Below are positions 16,110 to 24,101 of a DNA stretch of 28,121 nucleotides, one piece after another; position 1 is the first letter of the stretch; every line of letters begins with the position of its first letter. Location: the NCBI GenBank assembly GCA_013205585.1, contig JABMML010000123.1, positions 1 to 28,121 of the forward strand, given 5' to 3'. Position numbers and translations under genes: made by a program. Under the pieces are notes generated by a model that had not been told where the DNA came from, searched no databases, and saw only the letters and a program-made list of their open reading frames with translations. The stretch comes from Chitinophagaceae bacterium. GTDB taxonomy: Bacteria; Bacteroidota; Bacteroidia; Chitinophagales; Chitinophagaceae.

Positions 16110-17054
16110 ATGCCTACAAAAAAACCAGCTCCCAAAAAGGCGGCCCCTGCTAAGAAAGCAGCTGCTAAAAAGGTGGCACCCGTAAAAAAGGCAGCCCCAG
16201 CTAAAAAAGCAGCTCCAGCGAAAAAGGCTGCACCTAAAAAAGCAGTTCCTGCTAAAAAGGTAGCGCCTAAAAAAGCAGCGCCTGCTAAAAAGGCGGCGCC
16301 TGCAAAAAAAGCGGCTCCTGTAAAAAAGGTAGTTCCTAAAAAAGTAGCACCTGTAAAAAAACCAGTAACCGTTAAAGCACCTTTAAAAAAAGCAACTCCT
16401 ATTAAAGCTCCCTTAAAAAAAGTAGTTCCTGTAAAGGCAGCTCCAAAACCACTCGTTAAACCTGTCGCTAAGCCAGTTGAAAAATATGTTCCTCCTGCAA
16501 AGCCGGTTCCAAAAATTCCAACGCCTCCTGTAAAACCAGTGCGTAAAGTTGCAGAACCTATTAAGGATATTAAAGTTCCAAAAATTGGCGCTAAAAGTAG
16601 CGTGCCTTATCAACCAGGCTATGTTCCAATGGAAAGAAGAAAGGAAGTAGAAAGATCTACGGAGACTTTAGTAAAATACTCTGATGCAGAATTAAAAGAG
16701 TTTAAAGATTTAATTTCTAAGAAAGTAGAAGCTGCTAAGAAAGAGTTAGTTTACTTACAAGGTATTATTACACGCAAAGATGAATTAGGCGGAGATAATG
16801 ACGACGCTAGGTACATGACTATGGAAGATGGTAGTGTTAGCATGGAAAGAGAGCAGTTAGGTCAAATGGCTTCTAGACAAATTACTTTTATAGACCATTT
16901 AGAAAAAGCCTTAATGCGTATTGAAAACAAAACCTATGGTATTTGTAGAGTAACAGGCCGCTTAATAGACAAAGCGCGTTTACGTGCGGTGCCTCATGCT
17001 ACTTTAAGCCTAGAAGCAAAATTAGGGTATGTAAAAAATAGCAACGATCAGTAA
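16110..17054 (+). CDS. Lys/Ala/Pro-rich protein with a DksA/TraR-like C-terminal domain
   Basis: Two very different parts in 314 residues. Residues 1 to about 160 are a low-complexity tail built from repeats of the type APAKKA and APKKA, passing into PVKKP/PLKK and PVKPV units; it is strongly basic, like the tails of histone H1 and bacterial H1-like proteins. Residues about 175-310 are a DksA/TraR-like domain: a helical hairpin with an acidic tip (DNDD at 229-232) and a globular end. Of the four zinc cysteines of DksA only C279 is left; the other positions read T282, S300 and A303. This form (YGICRVTGRLI) is, as far as I recall, common in Bacteroidota, where the gene often follows ileS. Its start is two bases after the ileS stop. 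DksA proteins act on RNA polymerase; DNA binding by the tail is my inference. Confidence 0.82.
   Translation: MPTKKPAPKKAAPAKKAAAKKVAPVKKAAPAKKAAPAKKAAPKKAVPAKKVAPKKAAPAKKAAPAKKAAPVKKVVPKKVAPVKKPVTVKAPLKKATPIKAPLKKVVPVKAAPKPLVKPVAKPVEKYVPPAKPVPKIPTPPVKPVRKVAEPIKDIKVPKIGAKSSVPYQPGYVPMERRKEVERSTETLVKYSDAELKEFKDLISKKVEAAKKELVYLQGIITRKDELGGDNDDARYMTMEDGSVSMEREQLGQMASRQITFIDHLEKALMRIENKTYGICRVTGRLIDKARLRAVPHATLSLEAKLGYVKNSNDQ
16119..16400 (+). repeat. Degenerate coding repeat (Lys-Lys-Ala/Pro units)
   Basis: Within the DksA-like gene, units such as GCTAAAAAGGCAGC and CCTAAAAAAGCAGC recur many times with silent and small changes, giving the basic AKKA/PKKA tail. Unit length varies, so this is a coding low-complexity tract and could change in length by slippage or recombination. 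Confidence 0.75.
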
Positions 17055-17095
17055 AATTAAAACAAGCCTATAGCTTGAACTAATATAGACCTATT

Positions 17096-17126
17096 AAAAA
17101 CCCCGATAAAATTTATCGGGGTTTTT
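17096..17126. terminator. Bidirectional terminator between convergent genes
   Basis: A near-perfect palindrome: AAAAACCCCGATAAA is mirrored by TTTATCGGGGTTTTT around a single A at 17111. It has a GC-rich core with A-runs before and T-runs after, so it can end transcription on both strands: the ileS/DksA-like unit from the left and the ABC exporter gene from the right. Confidence 0.9.
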
Positions 17127-17128
17127 AT

Positions 17129-18952
17129 TTATTTAACTTCTTGCATATCAATTAGCTTTCGGTAGTACCCATTTTGTGTAATAAGTTCATCATGATTGCC
17201 TCTTTCAACAATATCTCCTTTCTGTAGCACAATAATTTCATCTGCGTGTCGAATAGTTGATAATCGGTGTGCAATCACAATAGAGGTTCTGTTTTGCATC
17301 ATATTATTAATGGCTTCTTGTACTAATTTTTCACTTTCTGTATCAAGCGCGGAAGTGGCTTCATCTAAAATTAAAATAGGAGGGTTCTTCAATACCGCAC
17401 GGGCAATGGTTAAGCGCTGGCGCTCTCCACCACTTAGTTTACTACCTCTATCGCCAATCATACTTTGAAAGCCGCCTTCTTTTTTAATAATAAATTCGTA
17501 GGCATTCGCAATTTTTGCAGCTGCAATAATTTCAGCTTCTGTAGCATCTGGTTTGCCTAATGCAATATTGGCAGCAATGGTATCATTGAATAAAATAGGT
17601 TCTTGTGTAACAATACTTATTAAATTTCTTAAGCTATGTAAACTATACTCTTTAATATTTTTCCCATCAATATATAAATTACCCGCAGATACATCGTGAA
17701 AGCGAGGCACTAAATCGGCAAGAGTACTTTTACCCGCACCTGAAGAACCCACTAAGGCGACCGATTTACCTTTTTGAATAGTAAGGTTTATATTTTTTAA
17801 AATAGAAGCGTCTTGATATAAAAATTGAACATTCTCAAATTGAATTGACTGCTTAAAGTCAGTAATTTGAATGGGGTTTCTAGAATCTTCCACTGTTAAA
17901 GGGGCTTCTAAAATTTCATTCAATCTGTCCAGTGTAGCGTTACCTCTAGTAACATTGTAAGCTGCTTGGGATAAAGCTTTGGCAGGATTAATAATTTGAG
18001 AAAATAAAGCCACATAGGCAATGAAAGAACTTCCATTCAATATTTCACCATTTAAAACCAATTGACCCCCAAACCATAAAACTCCACATAAAATAATTAC
18101 ACCTAAGGTTTCTGAAATAGGAGAAGCTAGGTCTCGTCTATTGAGTATTTTATTTTTGATATGAAAAATTTCATCTACTAAGGCAAAAAATTGTTTTTTT
18201 ACCCTGCCTTCTGCATTAAAGGCTTTGATAATTCTTAAACCTGTTAAAGTTTCTTCCATCTGAGATAAAATCTCACCCCATTTTACCTGTGCTTTATTGG
18301 TATGTTTTTTCAAACTTCTACCAATACGTCCTATAATTAATCCAGCTAAAGGAAGTAATATAAATACAAATAAGGTAAGTTTAGCACTTATAATGAATAA
18401 GAAAATAAGTATGCCTATAATATTTAAAGGCTCTTTGATTAATCCTTCCAATGCACCAATCACTGAATTTTCTAGTTCTGTGATGTCGTTAGAGGATCTA
18501 CTTAAAATATCTCCTTTGCGTTGTTCTGTAAAATAGCCAATGGGCAATTGTAATATTTTTTCATACAACAATCTGGAATATTTTCTGGTGACTGCATTTC
18601 TTATAGGTGCTAAGAAATAAAAAGACAAATAAAGAAATAGGTTCTTTAGAAATATATTGATAACAATGGCCAAGCAAATCCAGCCAAGGGCGGTTACCTT
18701 GCCATCTGTATCAATGATTTGTTGTAAAAAGCCATAGACGATATCTTTGATATTACCAGAACCGCCTGAGGCAGTTGCTGTGTTTATCACACCACTCAAT
18801 TCTCCTTTTCCAAATATAAGGTCCATAAAGGGCATGAGCATACCCAATGAAAACAATCCAAACACTATAGATAAGGTAATAAATAGGCTATACCAAGCCA
18901 TATAGGCCTTGTATTCTCTGATATAACTTATGATGCGAATAAATTTCTTCAT
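17129..18952 (-). CDS. ABC exporter, fused membrane and ATPase domains (MsbA-like)
   Basis: A half-transporter that works as a homodimer in the inner membrane. From the chosen start it has 607 residues: a six-helix type IV exporter domain (about 15-330) and an ATPase domain (about 368-600). Walker A is GSSGAGKST (402-410), the signature LSGGERQR starts near 506, Walker B with the catalytic Glu reads LILDEATSALD (about 527-537), and the switch His is in IVIAHRLSTI. Lipid A/phospholipid flipping as in MsbA is the best guess, but lipid, peptide and drug exporters share this layout. The longest frame begins at 19009, but the ATG at 18952 (MKKFIRIISYI) is the natural start; the extra 19 residues cover the promoter zone shared with rbfA. 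Confidence 0.85.
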   Translation of the reverse strand: MKKFIRIISYIREYKAYMAWYSLFITLSIVFGLFSLGMLMPFMDLIFGKGELSGVINTATASGGSGNIKDIVYGFLQQIIDTDGKVTALGWICLAIVINIFLKNLFLYLSFYFLAPIRNAVTRKYSRLLYEKILQLPIGYFTEQRKGDILSRSSNDITELENSVIGALEGLIKEPLNIIGILIFLFIISAKLTLFVFILLPLAGLIIGRIGRSLKKHTNKAQVKWGEILSQMEETLTGLRIIKAFNAEGRVKKQFFALVDEIFHIKNKILNRRDLASPISETLGVIILCGVLWFGGQLVLNGEILNGSSFIAYVALFSQIINPAKALSQAAYNVTRGNATLDRLNEILEAPLTVEDSRNPIQITDFKQSIQFENVQFLYQDASILKNINLTIQKGKSVALVGSSGAGKSTLADLVPRFHDVSAGNLYIDGKNIKEYSLHSLRNLISIVTQEPILFNDTIAANIALGKPDATEAEIIAAAKIANAYEFIIKKEGGFQSMIGDRGSKLSGGERQRLTIARAVLKNPPILILDEATSALDTESEKLVQEAINNMMQNRTSIVIAHRLSTIRHADEIIVLQKGDIVERGNHDELITQNGYYRKLIDMQEVK

Positions 18953-19020
18953 ATTCAAAATTATTCCCGCAGAATAATGAGCAAAGTAACTAATTTTACA
19001 ACGAATCAACGATTTTGATT

Positions 19021-19365
19021 ATGGAGGAAGGAAAAAGACAAAAACAGGTAGCCGGGGCCATTCAGAGCGCCCTTAACGATATCTTCTTAAAACTAGGGCT
19101 TACTAATTTACAAGGTGGGATGATTTCCATCTCTTCTGTAAAAGTGACCCCCGATTTATTAGAGGCCAGAATTTATTTGAGTTTATTTCAGGTAAAGGAC
19201 ACAGAAGCCTCATTTAAGAAAATACAAGCACAGGCATGGGAAATCAAGAAGCATCTTTCTGATACCATGAAGCATCAATTAAGACGTATTCCTGTATTGC
19301 ATTTTTACTTAGACGATACATTGGATTATGTTTTTAAAATGGACGAAATCCTAAAAAATTTATAA
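19021..19365 (+). CDS. rbfA: Ribosome-binding factor A
   Basis: A small KH-fold protein that helps mature the 30S subunit and the 5' end of 16S rRNA. The 114 residues show the family pattern: GKRQKQVAGAIQSALNDIF at the start, a central VKVTPDLLEARIYLS strand pair, and the C-terminal LRRIPVLHFYLDDTLDYVFKMDEIL. A TTG at 19015 would add two residues; the ATG at 19021 is the obvious start. It is divergent from the ABC exporter with 68 bases between the two start codons, and it abuts the next gene exactly, so the two are one operon. Confidence 0.92.
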   Translation: MEEGKRQKQVAGAIQSALNDIFLKLGLTNLQGGMISISSVKVTPDLLEARIYLSLFQVKDTEASFKKIQAQAWEIKKHLSDTMKHQLRRIPVLHFYLDDTLDYVFKMDEILKNL

Positions 19366-20580
19366 GTGCATTTTTTATTTGCATGGCGTTATTTTAGAGG
19401 AAAATATAATTTTCAAGCAATTCAAATGATTGCTTGGGTAAGTGTTGTGGCCATTGCAGTAGGTACCGCTGCCCTCATTATTGTACTAAGCGTTTCCAAT
19501 GGATTTACAGAAGTAGTCAAAGGTTTGTATGCCGACTTTTACGCCGATGTACGCGTAACGCCTGTGGAAGGAAAATTTTTTTCCATGAGCGACGCGCCTT
19601 ATAAAAAATTAGCATCTATAGAGGGTGTAAGGGCCGTGAGTAAAGTGGTAGAAAGTAGGGCCTTGCTAGTGAAAGGCGATTTACAATCGGTGGTACTTGT
19701 AAAAGGCGTGGATAATAATTACAGCAAAATAAATAATGTAGCTAGGTATATGAAGCGAGGTCAATACATTATGGGCGATATGGAAAATCCCATTTTGTTA
19801 TTAGGCATTGGAGTTGAACAGAAGCTGGGCTTATTTCGTTCTTTTATTGGCGATACATTACAACTCTATGCAGTCAATAGATCAGGCAAGGCCTTTACCG
19901 ACATCAATCAATTAAATAACTTGACTGCAGTGCAAGGTGGCGCTTTTTCAGTACAACAAGAATTTGACGACCAGTATGTTTTTACTAATTATTCTTTTGC
20001 CCAGTATTTATTTGATTTAGATACTAGCCAGTACTCGGCTATTGAAATAGCTGTTCTGCCCAATAAGCAAGCGCAAGTAATAGGAGAAATAAAAAAACAA
20101 TTAGGCCCCGGCTTTCAAGTAAAAGATAAGTACCAACAAAATGCCGACCTCTATAAAATTATGCAAATGGAAAAGTGGATCATCTTTGCCATACTTGCTT
20201 TAATCATGATAGTGGCTTCTTTTAATTTAGTAGGCGCCTTAACCATGCTCGTTTTAGAAAAACAAAAAGACATTCATGTACTTCATGCCATGGGCGCTAG
20301 GCCCTGGGATATTCAAAAAATATTTTTAATGCTATCGGGCGTCATGGCCTTTATGGGCGCCTTTATTGGCGGTGGGCTGGCTAGTTTATTTTGCTTCGTT
20401 CAAAATAAATTTCATTTCATTAAATTGGGTGGTAATTCTTTTGTGATAGATTATTATCCTGTAAAACCAATGGCTGAAGATTATATAGCCATTATACTTT
20501 TAGTGGTCGTGATTGCTATTGCAGCAGGCTGGATTCCAGCGCGCAAAGCCTCTGCTCGTCTGTTCGAAAAAATAAGTTAG
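19366..20580 (+). CDS. LolC/LolE-type ABC permease (FtsX-like)
   Basis: A 404-residue inner-membrane protein with one N-terminal membrane helix (about residues 20-45), a large periplasmic MacB-like domain (about 45-265) and three C-terminal helices (about 270-400) of the FtsX type. The start with ARRYFRGK-like FAWRYFRGKYNFQAI and the VGTAALIIVLSVSNGF stretch is that of the LolC/E family, which moves lipoproteins from the inner membrane to the LolA carrier. The ATPase LolD is not nearby. The GTG start directly follows the rbfA TAA, with no gap, which points to translational coupling; a later Met would cut into the first helix. The terminator at 20598 follows. Confidence 0.86.
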   Translation: MHFLFAWRYFRGKYNFQAIQMIAWVSVVAIAVGTAALIIVLSVSNGFTEVVKGLYADFYADVRVTPVEGKFFSMSDAPYKKLASIEGVRAVSKVVESRALLVKGDLQSVVLVKGVDNNYSKINNVARYMKRGQYIMGDMENPILLLGIGVEQKLGLFRSFIGDTLQLYAVNRSGKAFTDINQLNNLTAVQGGAFSVQQEFDDQYVFTNYSFAQYLFDLDTSQYSAIEIAVLPNKQAQVIGEIKKQLGPGFQVKDKYQQNADLYKIMQMEKWIIFAILALIMIVASFNLVGALTMLVLEKQKDIHVLHAMGARPWDIQKIFLMLSGVMAFMGAFIGGGLASLFCFVQNKFHFIKLGGNSFVIDYYPVKPMAEDYIAIILLVVVIAIAAGWIPARKASARLFEKIS

Positions 20581-20597
20581 AGAAAAAAAATAAGAGA

Positions 20598-20640
20598 AAT
20601 TTTAGTAGGATTTATATTTTATAAAATCCTAGAAAAATTT
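20598..20640. terminator. Bidirectional hairpin between permease and transketolase genes
   Basis: TAGGATTT (20606-20613) pairs with AAATCCTA (20624-20631) around a 10-base AT loop, flanked by AAATTTT and AAAAATTT that can extend the stem. It lies between two convergent genes and has T- or A-runs on both sides. Confidence 0.6.
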
Positions 20641-21484
20641 AATAATCTCCTAAGGTTTCTTCTAGTTGTCCTAATGCTTTCGCCAATTGCTCATCGTTAG
20701 GCGCAATACCATGCCATTCGTGGCTGCCTTCCATAAAGTCAACACCCTTGCCCATTTCAGTTTTCATCAAAATGCAAATAGGCTTGCCTTGTCCTGTTAG
20801 GGATTTAGCTTTATCAAGTGTAACAACTATATTTTCCATATCATGTCCGTCCATATGTAAAACGGTCCAATGAAAGGCTTTGAATTTATCTTCTAAACTA
20901 TCTAAGCTTAATACTTTACTTAAAGGGCCATCAATTTGTTGACCATTCACATCCACCGTAGCAATTAAGTTGTCCACTTTATTATGTGCAGCAAACATCA
21001 CTGCTTCCCAAATTTGTCCTTCTTGTAATTCACCATCGCCATGAAGGCTATAAATAGTTCTATTGTCTTTATTGTATTTCTTAGTTAAGGCAGCACCAAT
21101 GGCTACGCTTAAACCTTGTCCTAAAGAACCACTAGCAATTCTAATGCCTGGTAAATTTTCATGTGTGGTAGGATGGCCTTGTAATCTTGAATTTATTTTT
21201 CTAAAACTTGCTAATTCCTTAATATCAAAATAACCCGACCTTGCTAATACTGAATAAAATACAGGAGAGATATGACCATTCGATAAAAAGAAAATATCCT
21301 CATTGATACCATCCATAGAAAAGTTAGTATCAATTTTCATTATTTTAAAATAAAGTGCTGTTAAGAAATCGGTACAACCTAATGAACCACCTGGGTGTCC
21401 GCTTTGTTGCGCATGTACCATTCTTACAATATCTCTTCTAATTTGAGAGGCAATCTTTGTTAATTCTGCAGTAGATTTATTCAT
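20639..21484 (-). CDS. Transketolase, N-terminal (ThDP-binding) subunit
   Basis: This is the N-terminal half of a split transketolase, 281 residues from the chosen start; the full-length enzyme has about 650. It shows QQSGHPGGSLG near the start, SGSLGQGLSVAIG, and the ThDP/Mg motif GDGELQEGQIWEA (GDG at 149-151) ending at VDVNGQQIDG. It stops after the PP domain with EMGKGVDFMEGSHEWHG. The Pyr-domain half is not adjacent: downstream is the convergent permease gene and upstream the divergent frr. The longest frame begins at 21517, but a -7 element at 21502-21509 lies inside that extension, so the ATG at 21484 (MNKSTAELTKIASQ) is the start. Non-oxidative pentose phosphate role assumed. Confidence 0.88.
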   Translation of the reverse strand: MNKSTAELTKIASQIRRDIVRMVHAQQSGHPGGSLGCTDFLTALYFKIMKIDTNFSMDGINEDIFFLSNGHISPVFYSVLARSGYFDIKELASFRKINSRLQGHPTTHENLPGIRIASGSLGQGLSVAIGAALTKKYNKDNRTIYSLHGDGELQEGQIWEAVMFAAHNKVDNLIATVDVNGQQIDGPLSKVLSLDSLEDKFKAFHWTVLHMDGHDMENIVVTLDKAKSLTGQGKPICILMKTEMGKGVDFMEGSHEWHGIAPNDEQLAKALGQLEETLGDY

Positions 21485-21501
21485 AGCTGTTTGGTTGAGG
21501 G

Positions 21502-21509
21502 CAAAGATA
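21502..21509 (-). promoter_or_regulatory. -7 promoter element that fixes the transketolase start
   Basis: On the minus strand TATCTTTG matches TAnnTTTG and ends 17 bases before the ATG at 21484. The longer in-frame start at 21517 lies upstream of it. Confidence 0.55.
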
Positions 21510-21586
21510 GAATTCATAGGCTAATTTGCACCGAAAATTTGGGAAAAAGCCCAAAAAAAGACTTATCAACAATAGCAAGGATTTAT

Positions 21587-21594
21587 TAGCTTTG
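21587..21594 (+). promoter_or_regulatory. -7 promoter element for frr
   Basis: TAGCTTTG matches TAnnTTTG and ends 18 bases before the frr ATG at 21613. No clear upstream box at 19 bases. Confidence 0.55.
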
Positions 21595-21612
21595 TAGCCT
21601 CAATGAATATGT

Positions 21613-22176
21613 ATGTCAGAAGAATTAAAGAAAGTAACAGTTAGTACAGAAGCAGGGATGAAAAAGGCTATTAATCACTTAGAAGTAGAGATTTCTAAAA
21701 TTAGAGCAGGCAAGGCTTCTCCTTCCATTTTAGAGGGTATCAATGTCGATTATTATGGCACGCCCACGCCTATTAGTCAAGTAGGTAATGTGCAGATATT
21801 GGATAGCAGAACCCTAAGTATTCAACCTTGGGAAAAAAATATGCTACCCTTAATTGAAAGAGCCATCATGGCTGCCAATATTGGTATTACGCCACAGAAT
21901 GACGGAATTCAAATTCGTTTGTTTACACCACCCTTAACTGAAGAGAGAAGAAAGGAATTATTTAAAAAGGCAAGTGCTGAAGGAGAATTGAGTAAGGTAT
22001 CTATTCGTAATATTCGACGCGATCATATTGAGCAAGTAAAGAAATTACAAAAAGATGGTTTGAGTGAAGACATTTGTAAAGGAGCTGAAGATGAAATTCA
22101 AGTTATTACCGATAAGCATATTGCACTAGTAGAAAAACATTTAGAATCAAAGGAAAAAGAGATAATGACGGTATAA
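21613..22176 (+). CDS. frr: Ribosome recycling factor
   Basis: It splits the post-termination ribosome together with EF-G. At 187 residues it is the normal length and has the known pattern: an N-terminal helix with LEVEISKIRAGKASPSIL, then YYGTPTPISQVGNV, the beta domain with LSIQPWEKNMLPLIERAI, and the long C-terminal helices with LTEERRKELFKKA and VSIRNIRRDH. It has its own promoter. The uridylate kinase gene that often precedes frr is not here; the upstream neighbour is the divergent transketolase subunit. Confidence 0.97.
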   Translation: MSEELKKVTVSTEAGMKKAINHLEVEISKIRAGKASPSILEGINVDYYGTPTPISQVGNVQILDSRTLSIQPWEKNMLPLIERAIMAANIGITPQNDGIQIRLFTPPLTEERRKELFKKASAEGELSKVSIRNIRRDHIEQVKKLQKDGLSEDICKGAEDEIQVITDKHIALVEKHLESKEKEIMTV

Positions 22177-22210
22177 TAGCTGTCACTCATCTTAAGCTTT
22201 ATAATTTAAC

Positions 22211-22239
22211 AAGCCCTAACACTAAGACCGTTGGGGCTT
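22211..22239. terminator. Hairpin between frr and the EamA gene
   Basis: AAGCCCTAA (22211-22219) pairs with TTGGGGCTT (22231-22239) with one G-T pair and an 11-base loop. It overlaps the last codons of the minus-strand gene. The following T-run is weak on the plus strand. Confidence 0.45.
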
Positions 22240-23097
22240 ATTTACTATATACACTCCTGCTAATATAATCAGTAGGCTACTAACTTGTAATAAAGAAATA
22301 GACTCGCCAAAATACAGGCCCCAGGCCACTGCTATAACAGGAATGCCATAGGTAACCATGGAAGCGAAAATAATACTAGACCTTTTAATAAGCATATAAA
22401 ATAAAATAGAGGCAATAGCAGTACCTACTACTCCTAAAATAATACTTGCCATGGTAGCTTGTTGGAAACCTGGGTTATTAAATGACATGCTAAAATAACC
22501 AGTCATATAAAGAATGAGGGCACTAGGAATAATTAAAAAACTGAAGGCCACAGATGCAATATCAATAGCGCGCATATTTTTTAAATACTTTCCTACCACA
22601 TTTACATTCAAGCCATAAAAAAAAGTGGCTACTAAGACTAAAGATGCAAAGCTTAGGTTTTGAAAACTAATATTTTTACCCGCTGCAAAAAGTAAACAAA
22701 GGCCTATAAAGCCCACAAGTACACCTAATATTTTTTGAAAATTAGCAGGGGTTTTGAAAACAAACAAACCAACTAGTATGGTAAATAAGGGGGTGAGTGA
22801 ATTTAAAATACCTGCTAAGGAACTATCGATATTGGTTTCTGCAATACAAAAAAGGTAGGATGGAATAAAACTTCCTAAAAAACCAGATAAAAAGACAATA
22901 CCCATTTTTTCTTTGGGAATTTTTTTAAAGGCGCTAAAAGCAAAGGGTAGTAAAACGAGTCCGGAAAACAACATTCTTAAGGAAGCTACTTGATAAGCAG
23001 AAAGTACAGTGAGCCCTTCTTTGATAAGGATAAAGGAACTGCCCCAGACAATGGATAGGATACAAAATATAGCCCAATTGATGAACTTATTGTTCAT
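22222..23097 (-). CDS. EamA-family (DMT) transporter
   Basis: A 291-residue inner-membrane protein with ten hydrophobic segments in two similar halves, the EamA/RhaT layout of the drug/metabolite transporter superfamily. The start NWAIFCILSIVWGSSFILIKEGL, with the WGSSF motif in the first helix, and the second-half VGTAIASILFYMLIKRSS stretch are typical. Members export amino acids, nucleobases or other metabolites; no substrate can be named. The pattern SLTPLFTILVGLFVF in the fourth helix is shared by most of the family. It is transcribed alone, divergent from scpA with 100 bases between. Confidence 0.88.
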   Translation of the reverse strand: MNNKFINWAIFCILSIVWGSSFILIKEGLTVLSAYQVASLRMLFSGLVLLPFAFSAFKKIPKEKMGIVFLSGFLGSFIPSYLFCIAETNIDSSLAGILNSLTPLFTILVGLFVFKTPANFQKILGVLVGFIGLCLLFAAGKNISFQNLSFASLVLVATFFYGLNVNVVGKYLKNMRAIDIASVAFSFLIIPSALILYMTGYFSMSFNNPGFQQATMASIILGVVGTAIASILFYMLIKRSSIIFASMVTYGIPVIAVAWGLYFGESISLLQVSSLLIILAGVYIVNKPQRS

Positions 23098-23197
23098 GCG
23101 TAAATTTTTGGGTAAAGATGCTTCATTTTCCCATAAAAGTGGATAAATACTTGCTCAATTGACCATAAATTAATACCGATTCCTTTTCTTTGTAACA

Positions 23198-24088
23198 ATG
23201 AACCAGCCAACTAATTACTCAATTAAGGTAGACCAATTTGAAGGGCCTTTTGACCTCTTACTTTTCTTTATTGAAAGAGATGAAATGGATATTTATAATA
23301 TACAGATTACAAATATTATCAATGATTTTTTGCATTTTATTCAAGAGCAAGAAAAGGTAAATATTGAACTCAGTAGTGAATTTATTTTGTTCGTTTCTAC
23401 TTTAATGCGCATTAAGGCAAAATTATTATTACCAAGAAAAGAGTTGGATGCATTAGGCAATGAGATTGATCCAAGACAAGAATTAATTGATAAAATTTTA
23501 GAATACAAAAAGTATAAGGAAGCGGCGGTACAAATGGCCGACTTAGAAGCGCTTAGAATGCTAATGATGAAGCGTGGCAATATTCAAAAGGAGATGTCAC
23601 TTGTGGGAGAAGAAGCTGCTGAAGGCACTGAATTACAAACGGTGACTTTATTTAAATTAATGAAGTCATTTGAAAAAGTAATGACCCGTTTACAAGAGCG
23701 TCAAAACAGACCGGTGCATACTGTTGTTAGATATAATTACACCATGGAAGGCAGCAGGGCTTATTTATTAGACATTGTAAGAGAAGGTAAAACGGTGGCA
23801 TTTGAAAAAGTATTTGATATTTGCCAAGACAGGGTACACGCCTTATTTTTATTCTTATCCATACTTGAATTGGCTCAACAAAAATACATGAAGTTAATGG
23901 TGGGTGAAGGACGTAATAATTTCATCATTGAATGGAATGAAAATAGAGAAGAAGATTTAGAGCCCGGCCATGTAGATAATTTTGATTCTTACGAAACGCC
24001 TAATTTAGAATCTTTCAAAGAAGATCCGATTCAAGAAGAGGAAAGAAAAGAGGAAAACTTGGGAGACTTTGATCCTAGCTTAAACTAA
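23198..24088 (+). CDS. scpA: Segregation and condensation protein A
   Basis: The kleisin subunit that bridges the two SMC heads and binds ScpB in the bacterial condensin. The first residues show DQFEGPFDLLLFFIERDEMDIYNIQI, the hallmark of ScpA, then SSEFILFVSTLMRIKAKLLLP; the C-terminal winged-helix region (about residues 200-252) ends in FNFI-like NNFIIEW. It is 296 residues long; the last 40 are acidic and low in complexity, longer than in B. subtilis (about 250). scpB and smc are not in the window. The gene is convergent with dxs, 13 bases apart, with no hairpin visible. Confidence 0.93.
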   Translation: MNQPTNYSIKVDQFEGPFDLLLFFIERDEMDIYNIQITNIINDFLHFIQEQEKVNIELSSEFILFVSTLMRIKAKLLLPRKELDALGNEIDPRQELIDKILEYKKYKEAAVQMADLEALRMLMMKRGNIQKEMSLVGEEAAEGTELQTVTLFKLMKSFEKVMTRLQERQNRPVHTVVRYNYTMEGSRAYLLDIVREGKTVAFEKVFDICQDRVHALFLFLSILELAQQKYMKLMVGEGRNNFIIEWNENREEDLEPGHVDNFDSYETPNLESFKEDPIQEEERKEENLGDFDPSLN

Positions 24089-24101
24089 AAAAGTTCAAAC
24101 T

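Noticed and set aside
16119..16400. Repeated units that at first sight resemble a tandem-repeat or CRISPR-like array.
   Set aside because: Units are short, of uneven length and in frame; they encode the Lys/Ala/Pro tail of the DksA-like protein, and no constant repeat with unique spacers is present.
17129..20580. A two-part exporter system made of the MsbA-like protein and the LolC/E-like permease.
   Set aside because: They are on opposite strands with separate promoters, belong to different ABC classes, and the permease is coupled to rbfA instead.
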